Below are positions 42,672-50,777 of a stretch of DNA of 64,000 bases, one piece after another (within the stretch, counting starts at the first letter, position 1; every line of letters begins with the position of its first letter). A program made the position numbers and the translations under genes. The notes below the pieces were generated by a model. The model was not told the origin of the DNA, made no database searches, and worked only from the letters and a program-made list of their open reading frames with translations. Source of the DNA: Mycolicibacterium anyangense (GTDB lineage Bacteria > Actinomycetota > Actinomycetes > Mycobacteriales > Mycobacteriaceae); assembly GCF_010731855.1 (NCBI RefSeq), contig NZ_AP022620.1, forward strand, positions 1,736,001 to 1,800,000. Direction: 5' to 3'.

Positions 42672-44432
42672 GTGGCCCACCTCGTGGCCGTCAACGTCGG
42701 ACTCCCCCGCGATGTTGCCTGGAATGACCACACGGTTCACACCGGGGCGTGGAAATCGACGGTCCAGGGCCCGCGGATGGTCCGCCGCCTCAACGTCGAC
42801 GGGGACGGACAGGGCGACCTCGCCGGCCATGGCGGCGAGCAGCGCGCGGTCCTGGTCTACCAAGTGGACTCCTACCGGCACTGGGCGCAGTTCCTGGGCC
42901 GAGACGACCTGACCTACGGGCACTTCGGCGAGAACTTCACCGTCGATGGTCTTCCCGACGACGACGTGTGCATCGGCGATCGCTACCGCATCGGGGAGGC
43001 CGTCTTCGAGGTGACCCAGCCGCGGGTCACCTGTTACCGCGTCGGGCTGCGTCTGGGCGAACCACGCATGGCCGCGCTGCTGGTGGCCCACCGACGGCCG
43101 GGCTTCTACCTGCGTGTCATCACCGAGGCGGACGTCGAGGCCGGCCAAGAGATCATCAAGGTCGGCAGCGGTCCGGAACGCGTGAGCGTTGCCGAGCTGG
43201 ACGCCTTGTTGTACCTGCCGGGCCACTCCCGGGCCACGCTGAACCGTGCGCTGCGGATTCCGGCGCTGAGCCCCGGATGGCAGACGTCACTGCGGGCAAT
43301 GGCCGAAGAATCCGACGGCAGCGCAACGGGAAACGTCGGCCTCACCGGGACATCCGCGCCTGCGCCGGCCTGGTCAGGATTCCGGTCGTTGACGATCACC
43401 GAGGTGCATCAGGAAAGCCGCGATGTCCGGTCTGTGACGCTGGGAGCCGGCGACGGAGCGCGGCTGCCGGGATGGCGCGCCGGACAATCGATCACGGTGA
43501 GACTTCGGCCGGATGGCCAGAGCACTCCGGTGGTGCGCACCTACTCACTGTCCAATTCTCCCGGTTCGGACCGATACCGGATCAGTGTCAAGCGCGAACC
43601 ATACGGTGTGGCAAGCGGTTTCATCGCCACGGCGGTCGGTGTCGGCGACGAGGTCGAGACGGCCGCCCCACGCGGAACCTTCGTCCTGCGCGACGGTGCG
43701 GGCCCGGTCGTGCTCGTCAGCGCCGGCGTCGGGGCGACGCCGGTGCTCTCGATGCTGCACCAGATCGCCGCCCAGCAACCTGAGCGGCCGGTGTGGTGGG
43801 TGCACGGATCCCGCGACGGCGCCCAGCACCCGTTCGCCGCCGAAACCCGAGAACTACTGAACCGGCTTCCCGGTGCCCATCGGCACACTGCCTACAGCAG
43901 GCCGGGACCGGAAGACCGACCGGCAGTCGACTTCGACGTGGCGGGGCGACTGTCGGCCACGATGCTGGATCAGCTCGGCCTGCCGTCGGACGCCGATGCC
44001 TACGTGTGCGGACCCGCCGATTTCATGACCGCCATGCGGCGTGCTCTGGTGGACTGCGGGCTGGAGCCCAGCCGGATCAGATCCGAGACGTTCGGCGCCG
44101 GTGCAGCGCTCAACCCCGGTGTGGTGGTCCGCCCGGAAGTAGCCGTCCCCCACCAACCGGCCGGCGTGCCCGGGACGGGACCGCTGGTGTCGTTTGCGCG
44201 CAGCGGGATCACCGCGCGCTGGGGCGAGGACTACCCGTCGATGCTGGACTTCGCCGAGGCGTGTGAGGTGCCCACCCGATGGGCGTGCCGCACCGGCGTA
44301 TGCCATACCTGCGAGACGCCACTGCTGGCCGGGGCGGTGCGCTACGACCCGGAACCGCTGGATTCCCCGGCCGCCGGCACTGCGCTGATCTGCTGCGCAC
44401 AGCCGACCCAGGACGTCGTGCTCGACCTCTAG
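42672..44432 (+). CDS. MOSC domain fused to a 2Fe-2S ferredoxin reductase
   Basis: The 586-residue protein has three functional parts. Residues 1 to about 160 form a MOSC domain of the YiiM kind (GDGQGDLAGHGGEQRAVLVY, HFGENFTVDGL, QPRVTCYRVGLRLG with the conserved Cys), followed by a 3-alpha domain to about 225. About 235-470 is an FAD/NAD(P)-binding reductase (RTYSLSNSPG and GVGATPVLSMLH). The end is a plant-type 2Fe-2S domain with CRTGVCHTC and a fourth Cys in LICCAQP. MOSC proteins use molybdenum cofactor and reduce N-hydroxylated bases or amidoximes in YiiM and mARC, so this looks like a single-chain reductase that delivers NAD(P)H electrons to a Mo centre. Its end overlaps pepE by 4 bp. 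Confidence 0.88.
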   Translation: MAHLVAVNVGLPRDVAWNDHTVHTGAWKSTVQGPRMVRRLNVDGDGQGDLAGHGGEQRAVLVYQVDSYRHWAQFLGRDDLTYGHFGENFTVDGLPDDDVCIGDRYRIGEAVFEVTQPRVTCYRVGLRLGEPRMAALLVAHRRPGFYLRVITEADVEAGQEIIKVGSGPERVSVAELDALLYLPGHSRATLNRALRIPALSPGWQTSLRAMAEESDGSATGNVGLTGTSAPAPAWSGFRSLTITEVHQESRDVRSVTLGAGDGARLPGWRAGQSITVRLRPDGQSTPVVRTYSLSNSPGSDRYRISVKREPYGVASGFIATAVGVGDEVETAAPRGTFVLRDGAGPVVLVSAGVGATPVLSMLHQIAAQQPERPVWWVHGSRDGAQHPFAAETRELLNRLPGAHRHTAYSRPGPEDRPAVDFDVAGRLSATMLDQLGLPSDADAYVCGPADFMTAMRRALVDCGLEPSRIRSETFGAGAALNPGVVVRPEVAVPHQPAGVPGTGPLVSFARSGITARWGEDYPSMLDFAEACEVPTRWACRTGVCHTCETPLLAGAVRYDPEPLDSPAAGTALICCAQPTQDVVLDL

Positions 44433-45550
44433 GGTCCCACCACCACGAGGTCGTGCGGCTGACCGTTCACCGACAGCGCGCCGTCGGCGGTGACGATGAC
44501 GATGTCCTCGATGCGCGCGCCCCAATGGCCCGGGAAGTAGATGCCCGGCTCCACCGAGAACGCCATCCCCTCGGCCAGCGGCAGGTCGTTGCCCGCGACG
44601 ATGTAGGGCTCCTCGTGCACCGACAGCCCGATGCCGTGCCCGGTGCGGTGCACGAAATACTCGGCCAGCCCCGCCTGTTCCAGCACGTCGCGGGCGGCTG
44701 CGTCGACCTCCTGCGCGGTCACCCCCGGCCGCACCGCGGCCACCCCGGCGGCCTGTGCCTGCTGCAGCAGGGCGTACTGCTCGGCGATCTGCGCGCTCGG
44801 CTCCCCGATGCTGTAGGTCCGGGTGCAGTCGGAGTTGTAGCCCGGCTCCACCGGGCCGCCGATGTCGACGACGACGATGTCGCCGTCCTGCAACACCCGA
44901 TCGGAGCATTCATGGTGCGGGTCGGCGCCGTTGGGCCCGGAGCCGACGATGATGAACGCCACTTCCGAATGCCCTTCGGCGACAATGGCTTCGGCAATAT
45001 CGGCGGCAACGTCAGCCTCGGTGCGACCGGGTTTGAGGAACTCCGGCACCCGGGCGTGCACCCGGTCGATCGCGGCACCGGCGGTGCGCAGCGCGTCGAT
45101 CTCGGCGGGATCCTTGTGCATCCGCAGCTCCCGCAGCACATCGGTGGCCAGCACCGGCACCGCGCCCAACCGCTGGGCCAGCGGCAGCAGGTGCAGCGCG
45201 GGCATCGAGTCGGTGACCGCGGCGCGGGCGTGTCCGCCGAGGGCGTCGGCCACCAGGTCGTAGGGATTCTCGCCATCCACCCAGTCCTGCACCGTCAGAC
45301 CGAGATCGGCGGCGGCAGACTCCTTGAGTGAGGCCAGCTCCAATCGGGGCAGCACCACGATCGGCGTACCCGCGGCCGGGACCACCAGCGCAGTCAGGCG
45401 TTCGAAGGTCTGTGCCCGGGAGCCGAGCAGGTAGCGCAGGTCATACCCCGGTGTGACGACCAGGCCGGCCAGACCCGCCCCGGATGCCGCGGCGGCGGCG
45501 GCCTCGAGCCTGCGGGCATACACCTCGGACGGAAAACGGCTGGCGCTCAT
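44429..45550 (-). CDS. pepE: M24-family aminopeptidase / Xaa-Pro dipeptidase
   Basis: The 373-residue creatinase-fold protein has the five metal ligands of family M24: Asp in VVVDIGGPV, Asp in NSDCTRTY, His in HRTGHGIGL, Glu in SVEPGIY and Glu in ARIEDIV. It removes proline-adjacent or N-terminal residues from short peptides with Mn2+, Co2+ or Zn2+. It is the homologue of Rv2089c and is divergent from the exonuclease gene, as in M. tuberculosis. TAATCT (45558-45563) seven bases upstream favours the ATG at 45550 over 45574. Confidence 0.92.
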   Translation of the reverse strand: MSASRFPSEVYARRLEAAAAAASGAGLAGLVVTPGYDLRYLLGSRAQTFERLTALVVPAAGTPIVVLPRLELASLKESAAADLGLTVQDWVDGENPYDLVADALGGHARAAVTDSMPALHLLPLAQRLGAVPVLATDVLRELRMHKDPAEIDALRTAGAAIDRVHARVPEFLKPGRTEADVAADIAEAIVAEGHSEVAFIIVGSGPNGADPHHECSDRVLQDGDIVVVDIGGPVEPGYNSDCTRTYSIGEPSAQIAEQYALLQQAQAAGVAAVRPGVTAQEVDAAARDVLEQAGLAEYFVHRTGHGIGLSVHEEPYIVAGNDLPLAEGMAFSVEPGIYFPGHWGARIEDIVIVTADGALSVNGQPHDLVVVGP

Positions 45551-45557
45551 ACCGGCA

Positions 45558-45563
45558 AGATTA
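45558..45563 (-). promoter_or_regulatory. -10 box (TAATCT) of pepE
   Basis: On the minus strand TAATCT ends seven bases before the pepE ATG at 45550, giving an almost leaderless mRNA. Confidence 0.5.
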
Positions 45564-45573
45564 GCCGCGGGCA

Positions 45574-45579
45574 TACGAT
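45574..45579 (+). promoter_or_regulatory. -10 box (TACGAT) before the exonuclease micro-ORF
   Basis: TACGAT is followed by CACACC and a GTG at 45586 that opens a six-codon micro-ORF rather than the exonuclease itself. Confidence 0.5.
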
Positions 45580-45585
45580 CACACC

Positions 45586-45606
45586 GTGATCAGGATCCAG
45601 AACTGA
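45586..45606 (+). CDS. Putative leaderless micro-ORF coupled to the exonuclease gene
   Basis: GTG ATC AGG ATC CAG AAC TGA encodes a six-residue peptide. Its GTG is six bases after a TACGAT -10 box, and its stop overlaps the exonuclease start as TGATG. A ribosome loaded on the leaderless GTG could terminate and restart on the exonuclease ATG, which has no good ribosome-binding site. Not proven to be translated. Confidence 0.4.
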   Translation: MIRIQN

Positions 45607-46562
45607 TGTCCGGTCCGGTGTTGCTGCTCGACGGAGCCAGCATGTGGTTCCGCTCCTTCTTCGGCGTGCCGTCATCGATCACCGCGCCGGACGGACGGCC
45701 GGTGAATGCCGTGCGCGGCTTCCTCGACAGCGTGGCCACCCTGGTCACCCGGGAGCGGCCAGGACGGCTGGCGGTGTGCCTGGACCTGGACTGGCGCCCG
45801 CAGTTCCGGGTCGACGCGATCCCGTCGTACAAGGCACACCGGGTGGCAGAAGAGAGTCCGAGCGAAGAGCCGGATGTCGAGGAGGTGCCCGACGAGCTGA
45901 CCCCTCAGGTCGACATGATCATGGAGCTGCTCGACGCATTCGGCATCACCACCGCCGGAGCCGCCGGATTCGAGGCCGATGACGTGCTGGGCACCCTGGC
46001 CACGGCCGAACGCCGTGACCCCGTGGTGGTGGTCAGCGGCGACCGGGATCTGCTGCAGTTGGTGGCCGACGACCCGGTGGCGGTGCGGGTGCTGTATCTG
46101 GGCCGGGGTCTGTCCAATGCGGTGACGTTCGGGCCCACCGAGGTGGCCGAGAAGTACGGGGTGCCAGCCCACCGCGCGGGGCCGGCATACGCCGAACTGG
46201 CTCTGCTGCGCGGTGATCCGTCCGACGGACTGCCCGGCGTACCGGGCGTCGGCGAGAAGACCGCCGCCACCATGCTGTCGCAGTACGGGTCGCTGGCGGC
46301 CATCCTGGACGCCGCCGATGATCCGAAATCCAAGCTGCCCAAGGCGTTTCGCGCCAAGATTCTGGCAGCAACCGACTACATCACGGCAGCCGGCCCCGTG
46401 GTGGCGGTGGCCCGCGACGCCCCCGTCGAACTGTCCACCTCGGACGACGCACTACCGCTGACCGCAGCCGATCCGCAGCGGGTAGCCGAGCTCGCCAAGA
46501 CCTACGGGGTGGGCTCGTCGATCGCCCGGCTGCAGAAGGCTTTGGACGCACTACCCGGCTGA
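45606..46562 (+). CDS. 5'-3' exonuclease / flap nuclease (Rv2090 homologue)
   Basis: The 318-residue protein is the FEN/T5-type nuclease domain without polymerase. Acidic metal-binding clusters are seen in [40 protein letters not shown] and [11 protein letters not shown], and the helix-hairpin-helix reads [18 protein letters not shown]. Such enzymes process Okazaki fragment primers and repair flaps. The start at 45606 overlaps the stop of the micro-ORF at 45586. It is divergent from pepE as Rv2090 is from Rv2089c. Confidence 0.93.
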   Translation: MSGPVLLLDGASMWFRSFFGVPSSITAPDGRPVNAVRGFLDSVATLVTRERPGRLAVCLDLDWRPQFRVDAIPSYKAHRVAEESPSEEPDVEEVPDELTPQVDMIMELLDAFGITTAGAAGFEADDVLGTLATAERRDPVVVVSGDRDLLQLVADDPVAVRVLYLGRGLSNAVTFGPTEVAEKYGVPAHRAGPAYAELALLRGDPSDGLPGVPGVGEKTAATMLSQYGSLAAILDAADDPKSKLPKAFRAKILAATDYITAAGPVVAVARDAPVELSTSDDALPLTAADPQRVAELAKTYGVGSSIARLQKALDALPG

Positions 46563-46656
46563 CTGCGGCGCTTGGAATCAGGTCGAAGAAAACCATGGCC
46601 GCAGCTGGCGGCCGGTACCGCAGTGCCGGTTCCGTCGGCCGCCTGCGGCGATTGCC

Positions 46657-46662
46657 TAATCT
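46657..46662 (+). promoter_or_regulatory. -10 box (TAATCT) of the flavin monooxygenase gene
   Basis: TAATCT ends seven bases before the ATG at 46670. The 107-bp gap after the exonuclease gene shows nothing else. Confidence 0.45.
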
Positions 46663-46669
46663 GCGGAGT

Positions 46670-47839
46670 ATGTCGATCGCACTGCACTGGTTCCTGCCCA
46701 CCTACGGCGACAGCCGGCTGATCGTCGGGGGCGGCCATGGCATCCCGGCGGGCGCCGCGCACAGCGACCGCGACGCTTCCATCGACTACCTCGCTTCGAT
46801 CGTGCGCGCGGCCGAGACCTTCGGCTTCACCGGGGCGTTGATCCCGACCGGGGCCTGGTGCGAGGACGCGTTCATCACCGCAGCCCTGCTGGCCCGCGAG
46901 ACCACCTCGCTGGCCTTCCTGGTGGCCTTCCGGCCCGGCCTGGTGAGTCCGACGCTGTCGGCCCAGATGGCCGCGACCTTCGCCCGGCACGCCCCCGGAC
47001 GGATCCTGCTCAACGTGGTCGTCGGCGGAGAAGCCCACGAGCAGCGGGCCTTCGGCGATCATCTCGACAAGGACGCCCGCTACGCGCGCGCCGACGAATT
47101 CCTGGACATCGTCACCCGGCTCTGGCGCGGCGAGACGGTGACCACCGGCGGCCGCTACGTCAGCGTCGAGGAGGCCAGCCTGGCCACGCTGCCGAACCCC
47201 GTTCCGCCGCTGTACTTCGGTGGCAGCTCGGCGGCCGCGGGACCGATCGCGGCACGGCACGCCAATGTTTACCTGACCTGGGGTGAGCCACCCGCCGCAG
47301 TACGGGAGAAGATCGAGTGGATCCGCAGGCTGGCCGCCGACGAGGGCCGGACGGTGCGATTCGGGATCCGACTGCACACCATCTCCCGCGACGATGCCGA
47401 CGAAGCGTGGGCACAGGCGGACAAGCTGGTGGCCGCCCTCGACGAGGAGACTGTGCGCTCGACGCAGGCCGGGCTGGCGCGCAGCCAGTCCGAAGGGCAG
47501 CGGCGCATGCTGGCCCTGCACGAGGCCAACCGCGCCGACGGCTCCTGGCATGACGCCCGCCGCCTGGAGATCGCCCCCAACCTGTGGGCCGGCGTCGGTC
47601 TGGTCCGCGGCGGAGCCGGAACCGCGCTGGTGGGCAGCCACACCGAGGTAGCCGACCGGATCGCCGAGTACGCGCAGGCCGGTATCGACGAGTTCATCTT
47701 CTCGGGCTACCCGCACCTGGAGGAGCTGTTCTGGTTCGGCGAGGGTGTGGTGCCGATCCTGCGCGAGCGTGGCCTGTTCGACGGGCCCAGCACCCAGGCA
47801 GCGCCAGCGTCGATCCCCTTCGTCGGGGCCGCCCGCTAG
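46670..47839 (+). CDS. SsuD-like FMNH2-dependent monooxygenase
   Basis: The 389-residue protein is a luciferase-like (LLM) flavin monooxygenase of the alkanesulfonate group: IALHWFLPTYGDSR at the start, FTGALIPTGAWCEDAF, RILLNVVVGGEAHEQRAFGD and GSHTEVADRIAEYA. SsuD-type enzymes use FMNH2 and O2 to cleave the C-S bond of alkanesulfonates, releasing sulfite. No flavin reductase gene is adjacent. It converges with the thiocyanate-hydrolase-like operon and overlaps its last gene by 4 bp. The shared sulfur theme suggests the two belong to one sulfur or nitrogen scavenging insert; this is inference. Confidence 0.88.
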   Translation: MSIALHWFLPTYGDSRLIVGGGHGIPAGAAHSDRDASIDYLASIVRAAETFGFTGALIPTGAWCEDAFITAALLARETTSLAFLVAFRPGLVSPTLSAQMAATFARHAPGRILLNVVVGGEAHEQRAFGDHLDKDARYARADEFLDIVTRLWRGETVTTGGRYVSVEEASLATLPNPVPPLYFGGSSAAAGPIAARHANVYLTWGEPPAAVREKIEWIRRLAADEGRTVRFGIRLHTISRDDADEAWAQADKLVAALDEETVRSTQAGLARSQSEGQRRMLALHEANRADGSWHDARRLEIAPNLWAGVGLVRGGAGTALVGSHTEVADRIAEYAQAGIDEFIFSGYPHLEELFWFGEGVVPILRERGLFDGPSTQAAPASIPFVGAAR

Positions 47840-48180
47840 CGCGCCTCCAGACGGGCCCGCACCGTGGCCAGCCGCTGCCGCAGTTCGACTTCGTCGATGA
47901 CACCGCGCGCCATCAGCGAATGCGCAAGGGCTACCAACTGGTTCTCCGGATAGGGCAGGTCGGCGTACCGAGTGGCCGACAGCTCGTCCTCTTCGTCTCG
48001 CCGCTGCTTGAAGCCGAGATCGGTTGCGGTGCAGGAGTTGTCGAGAACGTCGCACAGGCCGTCCAGACTGGTCTTCCACGGTGGCAGCGGATTCTCGACA
48101 CCGTACTTGGCCGCCATCACCGGCCAGACTTGCTTGCGCGCCGCGATCTCGTCGAGGACGACGAACTCGTCGCCGGTCAT
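47836..48180 (-). CDS. Nitrile/thiocyanate hydrolase activator (P15K-like)
   Basis: The 114-residue protein resembles the N-terminal part of nitrile hydratase beta subunits (FVVLDEIAARKQVWPVMAAKYG, split as FVVLDEIAARKQ and WPVMAAKYGV) and corresponds to the activator or metal-insertion proteins, such as P15K of thiocyanate hydrolase. These help load Co3+ and oxidise the active-site cysteines. The ATG overlaps the gamma-subunit stop (ATGA), so the proteins should be made together. It has one cysteine pair region, GLCDVLDNSC. The in-frame extension upstream runs inside the gamma gene and is rejected. Confidence 0.78.
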   Translation of the reverse strand: MTGDEFVVLDEIAARKQVWPVMAAKYGVENPLPPWKTSLDGLCDVLDNSCTATDLGFKQRRDEEDELSATRYADLPYPENQLVALAHSLMARGVIDEVELRQRLATVRARLEAR

Positions 48181-48896
48181 GACTCGACGATCGGCCGCAC
48201 GGCTTGGCGTGCGGCGGTGTAGACGTTGTTGGTGACACCCGGGGTCGGCAGGGCGACACCGATGAGGCAGTCCCTGGTGATGATCTCGGCAAGCTGGTCC
48301 TGCGACCAGCCGTCGGTACCCTCCGGACGCATCGGCATCACCATGAAGCGGTGCTTCTGGTTGGAGTCCTCCACTCGCACCTCGACCTCGTCGGGCAGCT
48401 GTAAACCGAACTCGCTCAACACCTGTCGCGGCCAGCGCACCAGGCGGCGCCGATAATTGGGTGTTCGGTACCACTCCGGGGAGTTGCCGAGGATCGGTCT
48501 GGGATAGCAGGAGCACAGCGCGCACACGATCACGTTGTGCACGGTGGGGGTGTCCTCGAGGATCTTGAACGCCACGAAATCACTGGGAGTGCCGAACCCG
48601 GTGGGATCCAGCCAGTCCACCCCGACCTCTTTGGCGGCGGCAACCGCATCGGTCAACGCGAGCCTCTTGAACTCCGGCTCCAGCCACGCCCTGGCCACCA
48701 GTTGCGCCGCCGGGATGGGACCGATCTGTTCGGCGTACTCGGTGAAGACGCGATGCTCGGCGGCGGTGAAAAGTCCCTTCTCGATGCACAATTCACGTAG
48801 GGCGATCTCGAGGACCTCGAAATCGGTGATCTCGTCGACCATCGGTTTGACCGTCCGGTCGTGATCATGGTCGTGGTCGTGCCCGTGGTCAGACAT
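48177..48896 (-). CDS. Thiocyanate hydrolase-like gamma subunit (nitrile hydratase alpha fold)
   Basis: The 239-residue protein carries the metal-binding claw VCALCSCYPRP (Cys125, Cys128, Ser129, Cys130), in which two cysteines are normally oxidised and the metal is bound by backbone amides. Flanking sequence SPEWYRTPNYRRRLVRWPRQ and the later PEGTDGWSQDQLAEIITRD look more like thiocyanate hydrolase gamma than classical nitrile hydratase alpha. The usual Thr of cobalt enzymes (CTLCSC) is Ala here. The N-terminus is His/Asp-rich (SDHGHDHDHDHDR), a plausible metal-collecting tail. Predicted reaction: SCN- + 2 H2O to COS + NH3 + OH-, or nitrile hydration. It lies 19 bp after the beta/alpha subunit gene. 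Confidence 0.82.
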   Translation of the reverse strand: MSDHGHDHDHDHDRTVKPMVDEITDFEVLEIALRELCIEKGLFTAAEHRVFTEYAEQIGPIPAAQLVARAWLEPEFKRLALTDAVAAAKEVGVDWLDPTGFGTPSDFVAFKILEDTPTVHNVIVCALCSCYPRPILGNSPEWYRTPNYRRRLVRWPRQVLSEFGLQLPDEVEVRVEDSNQKHRFMVMPMRPEGTDGWSQDQLAEIITRDCLIGVALPTPGVTNNVYTAARQAVRPIVES

Positions 48897-48915
48897 GAGT
48901 CGGGTGCACTCCTTC

Positions 48916-49752
48916 TCAGACGGCCTGCAGCCAGCGCTCGGGAATCTCGGTCTGCAGGGTGTCGGTAGCAGGTCCGGTGTAGGTGTCCCACAGGTCGCGC
49001 TGTTTGAACCGGACGATGTAGAACCACTCCGGTGCGGCGTCCTCGCGGTCCCACGCCTCGTCCTCGGGCGCCGGGCTCTCGTAGGTGACCTCGGCGATCA
49101 CGCCGTGGGCGCCGCGGCAGTACTCCGGGGTGCGGGTGTAGAACATGGCAGGCAGGTCACGCACCAGGACGCGGTCGCCGACCGCGAACTTCGCCGGCCC
49201 GGCCTTACCGGCGTAGATCTGCGGATCCCCGATGCCAACCGCCTCGCGATGGTGCGTGTTGCGACGGACCGCACTGCCGTCGCCCTCGAATTTCGCCTCC
49301 GCGTCGGGCAGCCGTCCGTTCAATCCGCCGGCGTAGCGCTGCTGCACCTCGGCGAGCCGGTCGGTGAGCTCACCCCAGCTGATGTAGCCCTTCTCGATGA
49401 GCACCCGACCGACGGCCCACAACCAACGGCTGTAGTACGGCAGTCCGAGATAGATGGCCCGGCCCACATCGACGTTGCCGATGCGGCGTCGCTCCTCGGA
49501 CACCCAGATACCCCGCCAGCCGAGAACCTCGCAGAGCACGTAGGTCATCAGCTCCCACTGCTCTTCTTGCTTGTTCTGGTAGGGCAGCGGCACCTGAAGT
49601 TCACCGCCGACGTCGTGCACCGTCTTCTGGTAGGCCCAGTAGTGCCGGCTGTCCACCTCGTCGGGCATCGGCCACTCTGACACCTCGGGGAAGGTGGTCT
49701 TGAGCCGCGAGATCAGGGCCAGTTGTTCCGCACGCTGCGCCGCACTGCTCAT
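48916..49752 (-). CDS. Thiocyanate hydrolase-like fused beta/alpha subunit (nitrile hydratase beta fold)
   Basis: The 278-residue protein is the partner subunit. The N-terminal half (HDVGG at about residue 47, QEEQWELMTYVLCEVLGWRG, LPYYSRWLWAVGRVLIEKG) matches thiocyanate hydrolase beta. The C-terminal SH3-like half (KFAVGDRVLVRD, TPEYCRGAHGVI, WFYIVRFKQRDLW) matches thiocyanate hydrolase alpha and the end of nitrile hydratase beta. In Thiobacillus the two halves are separate polypeptides; here they are one chain. It is the first gene of the operon, with GGAG upstream of the ATG at 49752 and a TACCGT -10 box at 49784-49789. Confidence 0.8.
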   Translation of the reverse strand: MSSAAQRAEQLALISRLKTTFPEVSEWPMPDEVDSRHYWAYQKTVHDVGGELQVPLPYQNKQEEQWELMTYVLCEVLGWRGIWVSEERRRIGNVDVGRAIYLGLPYYSRWLWAVGRVLIEKGYISWGELTDRLAEVQQRYAGGLNGRLPDAEAKFEGDGSAVRRNTHHREAVGIGDPQIYAGKAGPAKFAVGDRVLVRDLPAMFYTRTPEYCRGAHGVIAEVTYESPAPEDEAWDREDAAPEWFYIVRFKQRDLWDTYTGPATDTLQTEIPERWLQAV

Positions 49753-49783
49753 CAGGGCACTCCGCTCTAGGGGCTCTGCGCTG

Positions 49784-49850
49784 ACGGTAGCACCGAGACG
49801 CAGCCCAGATGCCGGATCGGCATTATTGCCTATCCAGGAGTGTTATTGCC
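49784..49850 (-). promoter_or_regulatory. Promoter and direct repeats before the thiocyanate-hydrolase-like operon
   Basis: TACCGT (minus strand, 49784-49789) is a likely -10 box. Upstream of it the 8-mer GGCAATAA (TTATTGCC on the plus strand) occurs at 49823-49830 and 49843-49850, exactly 20 bp apart, at roughly -46 to -73 from the expected start. One copy is also part of GGCATTATTGCC. Position and spacing suggest an activator site. Confidence 0.4.
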
Positions 49851-49890
49851 GCACAGCGTAATTGGGCTGCGGGTGCGTCAATTCATCGAA

Positions 49891-50721
49891 CTACTTGGGC
49901 CTGCCGACCTCGTAGGTGCCCTTGTCGTCCTGGAAGGTCACCGTCACCTGACGCTTGGTGCCGTCGATGCTGACCTCGCAGGTGAAGGTGTCGCCCTTCT
50001 TGACGGTCGGGTTCTGACCGTTGTTGCACTTGACGTCCTTGACGTTCTTGGCGCCGTACCCGTTGGTCTCGTCGGTCAGGATCTGCTGAACACCCTGCTG
50101 AGCCTTGTTGATGTCCAGTTTCGTGGTGACGAAGAAGCCGGGCTTCCAGAACCCGAGGACCAGCACCACTGCCACGATGATCGCGGCCAGGACGCCGAGA
50201 ATGATGCCGATCGTTGCGGTCGACTTCTTCGCGCCCTCCTCCGCGCCCGGCTGCGGATACGGAGCGTACTGACCGGGCTGGCCCGGCTGACCGGGCTGGC
50301 CCGGCTGACCGGGCTGGCCCGGCTGCTGGGGGTACTGGCCGTACTGCGGCTGCCCGTACTGGGGCTGGCCATATTGCGGCTGACCGTACGGCGGCTGCGC
50401 GTACTGACCCGGCTGGCCGTAGGCGGCGGGGTTGTACTCGGTGGGCTGCTGGTAGGGCTGCTGCGGGTAGGCCGGCTGAGGCTGGCCGTACTGCGGGTAT
50501 TGCTGCTGCGGGTTGTAGGCCGGCGGCGGCTGCCACGCCGGGGTCTCGCCGCTGGGCTGCCAGGCCGGCGTTTCAGTCGCCTGCGGCTCCGGGCTGGCCG
50601 GAGACTGCCAGGACGGCGCCGCGGACTGCGGCTGCTCCGAGCTGGGGGCAGGCTGATCCTCACCCTGGGCGGGCTGCTGAGCCTGCCAGGGGTTGGGGTC
50701 AGATCCCTGCGGTCCGCTCAT
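49891..50721 (-). CDS. Membrane-anchored DUF4333 protein with Pro/Gln/Tyr-rich tail (Rv2091c-like)
   Basis: The 276-residue protein has a 150-residue N-terminal cytoplasmic region rich in Pro, Gln, Tyr and Gly ([13 protein letters not shown] and [12 protein letters not shown] runs), one membrane helix ([20 protein letters not shown]), and an extracellular DUF4333 domain with a cysteine pair (VKCNNGQNP and FTCEVS). Pro/Gln/Tyr-rich tails of this kind are common in mycobacterial envelope proteins and may self-associate. It is immediately upstream (in position) of helY, as Rv2091c is in M. tuberculosis. Function unknown. Confidence 0.85.
   Translation of the reverse strand: MSGPQGSDPNPWQAQQPAQGEDQPAPSSEQPQSAAPSWQSPASPEPQATETPAWQPSGETPAWQPPPAYNPQQQYPQYGQPQPAYPQQPYQQPTEYNPAAYGQPGQYAQPPYGQPQYGQPQYGQPQYGQYPQQPGQPGQPGQPGQPGQPGQYAPYPQPGAEEGAKKSTATIGIILGVLAAIIVAVVLVLGFWKPGFFVTTKLDINKAQQGVQQILTDETNGYGAKNVKDVKCNNGQNPTVKKGDTFTCEVSIDGTKRQVTVTFQDDKGTYEVGRPK
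50272..50330 (-). repeat. 18-bp tandem repeat (PGQPGQ codons)
   Basis: About three copies of an 18-bp unit (CGGGCTGGCCCGGCTGAC form on the plus strand) encode the PGQPGQ run of the DUF4333 protein. The repeats are nearly identical at the DNA level. Confidence 0.7.
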
Positions 50722-50777
50722 CGTCTCTCCTTGGTCTGGTAGCGATTCGCCGCTCCCACCGTAGCGTTTGCATCACC

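Noticed and set aside
47836..49752. Classical nitrile hydratase operon
   Set aside because: Possible, but no amidase or aldoxime dehydratase gene is adjacent and the subunit sequences look closer to thiocyanate hydrolase; kept as the alternative.
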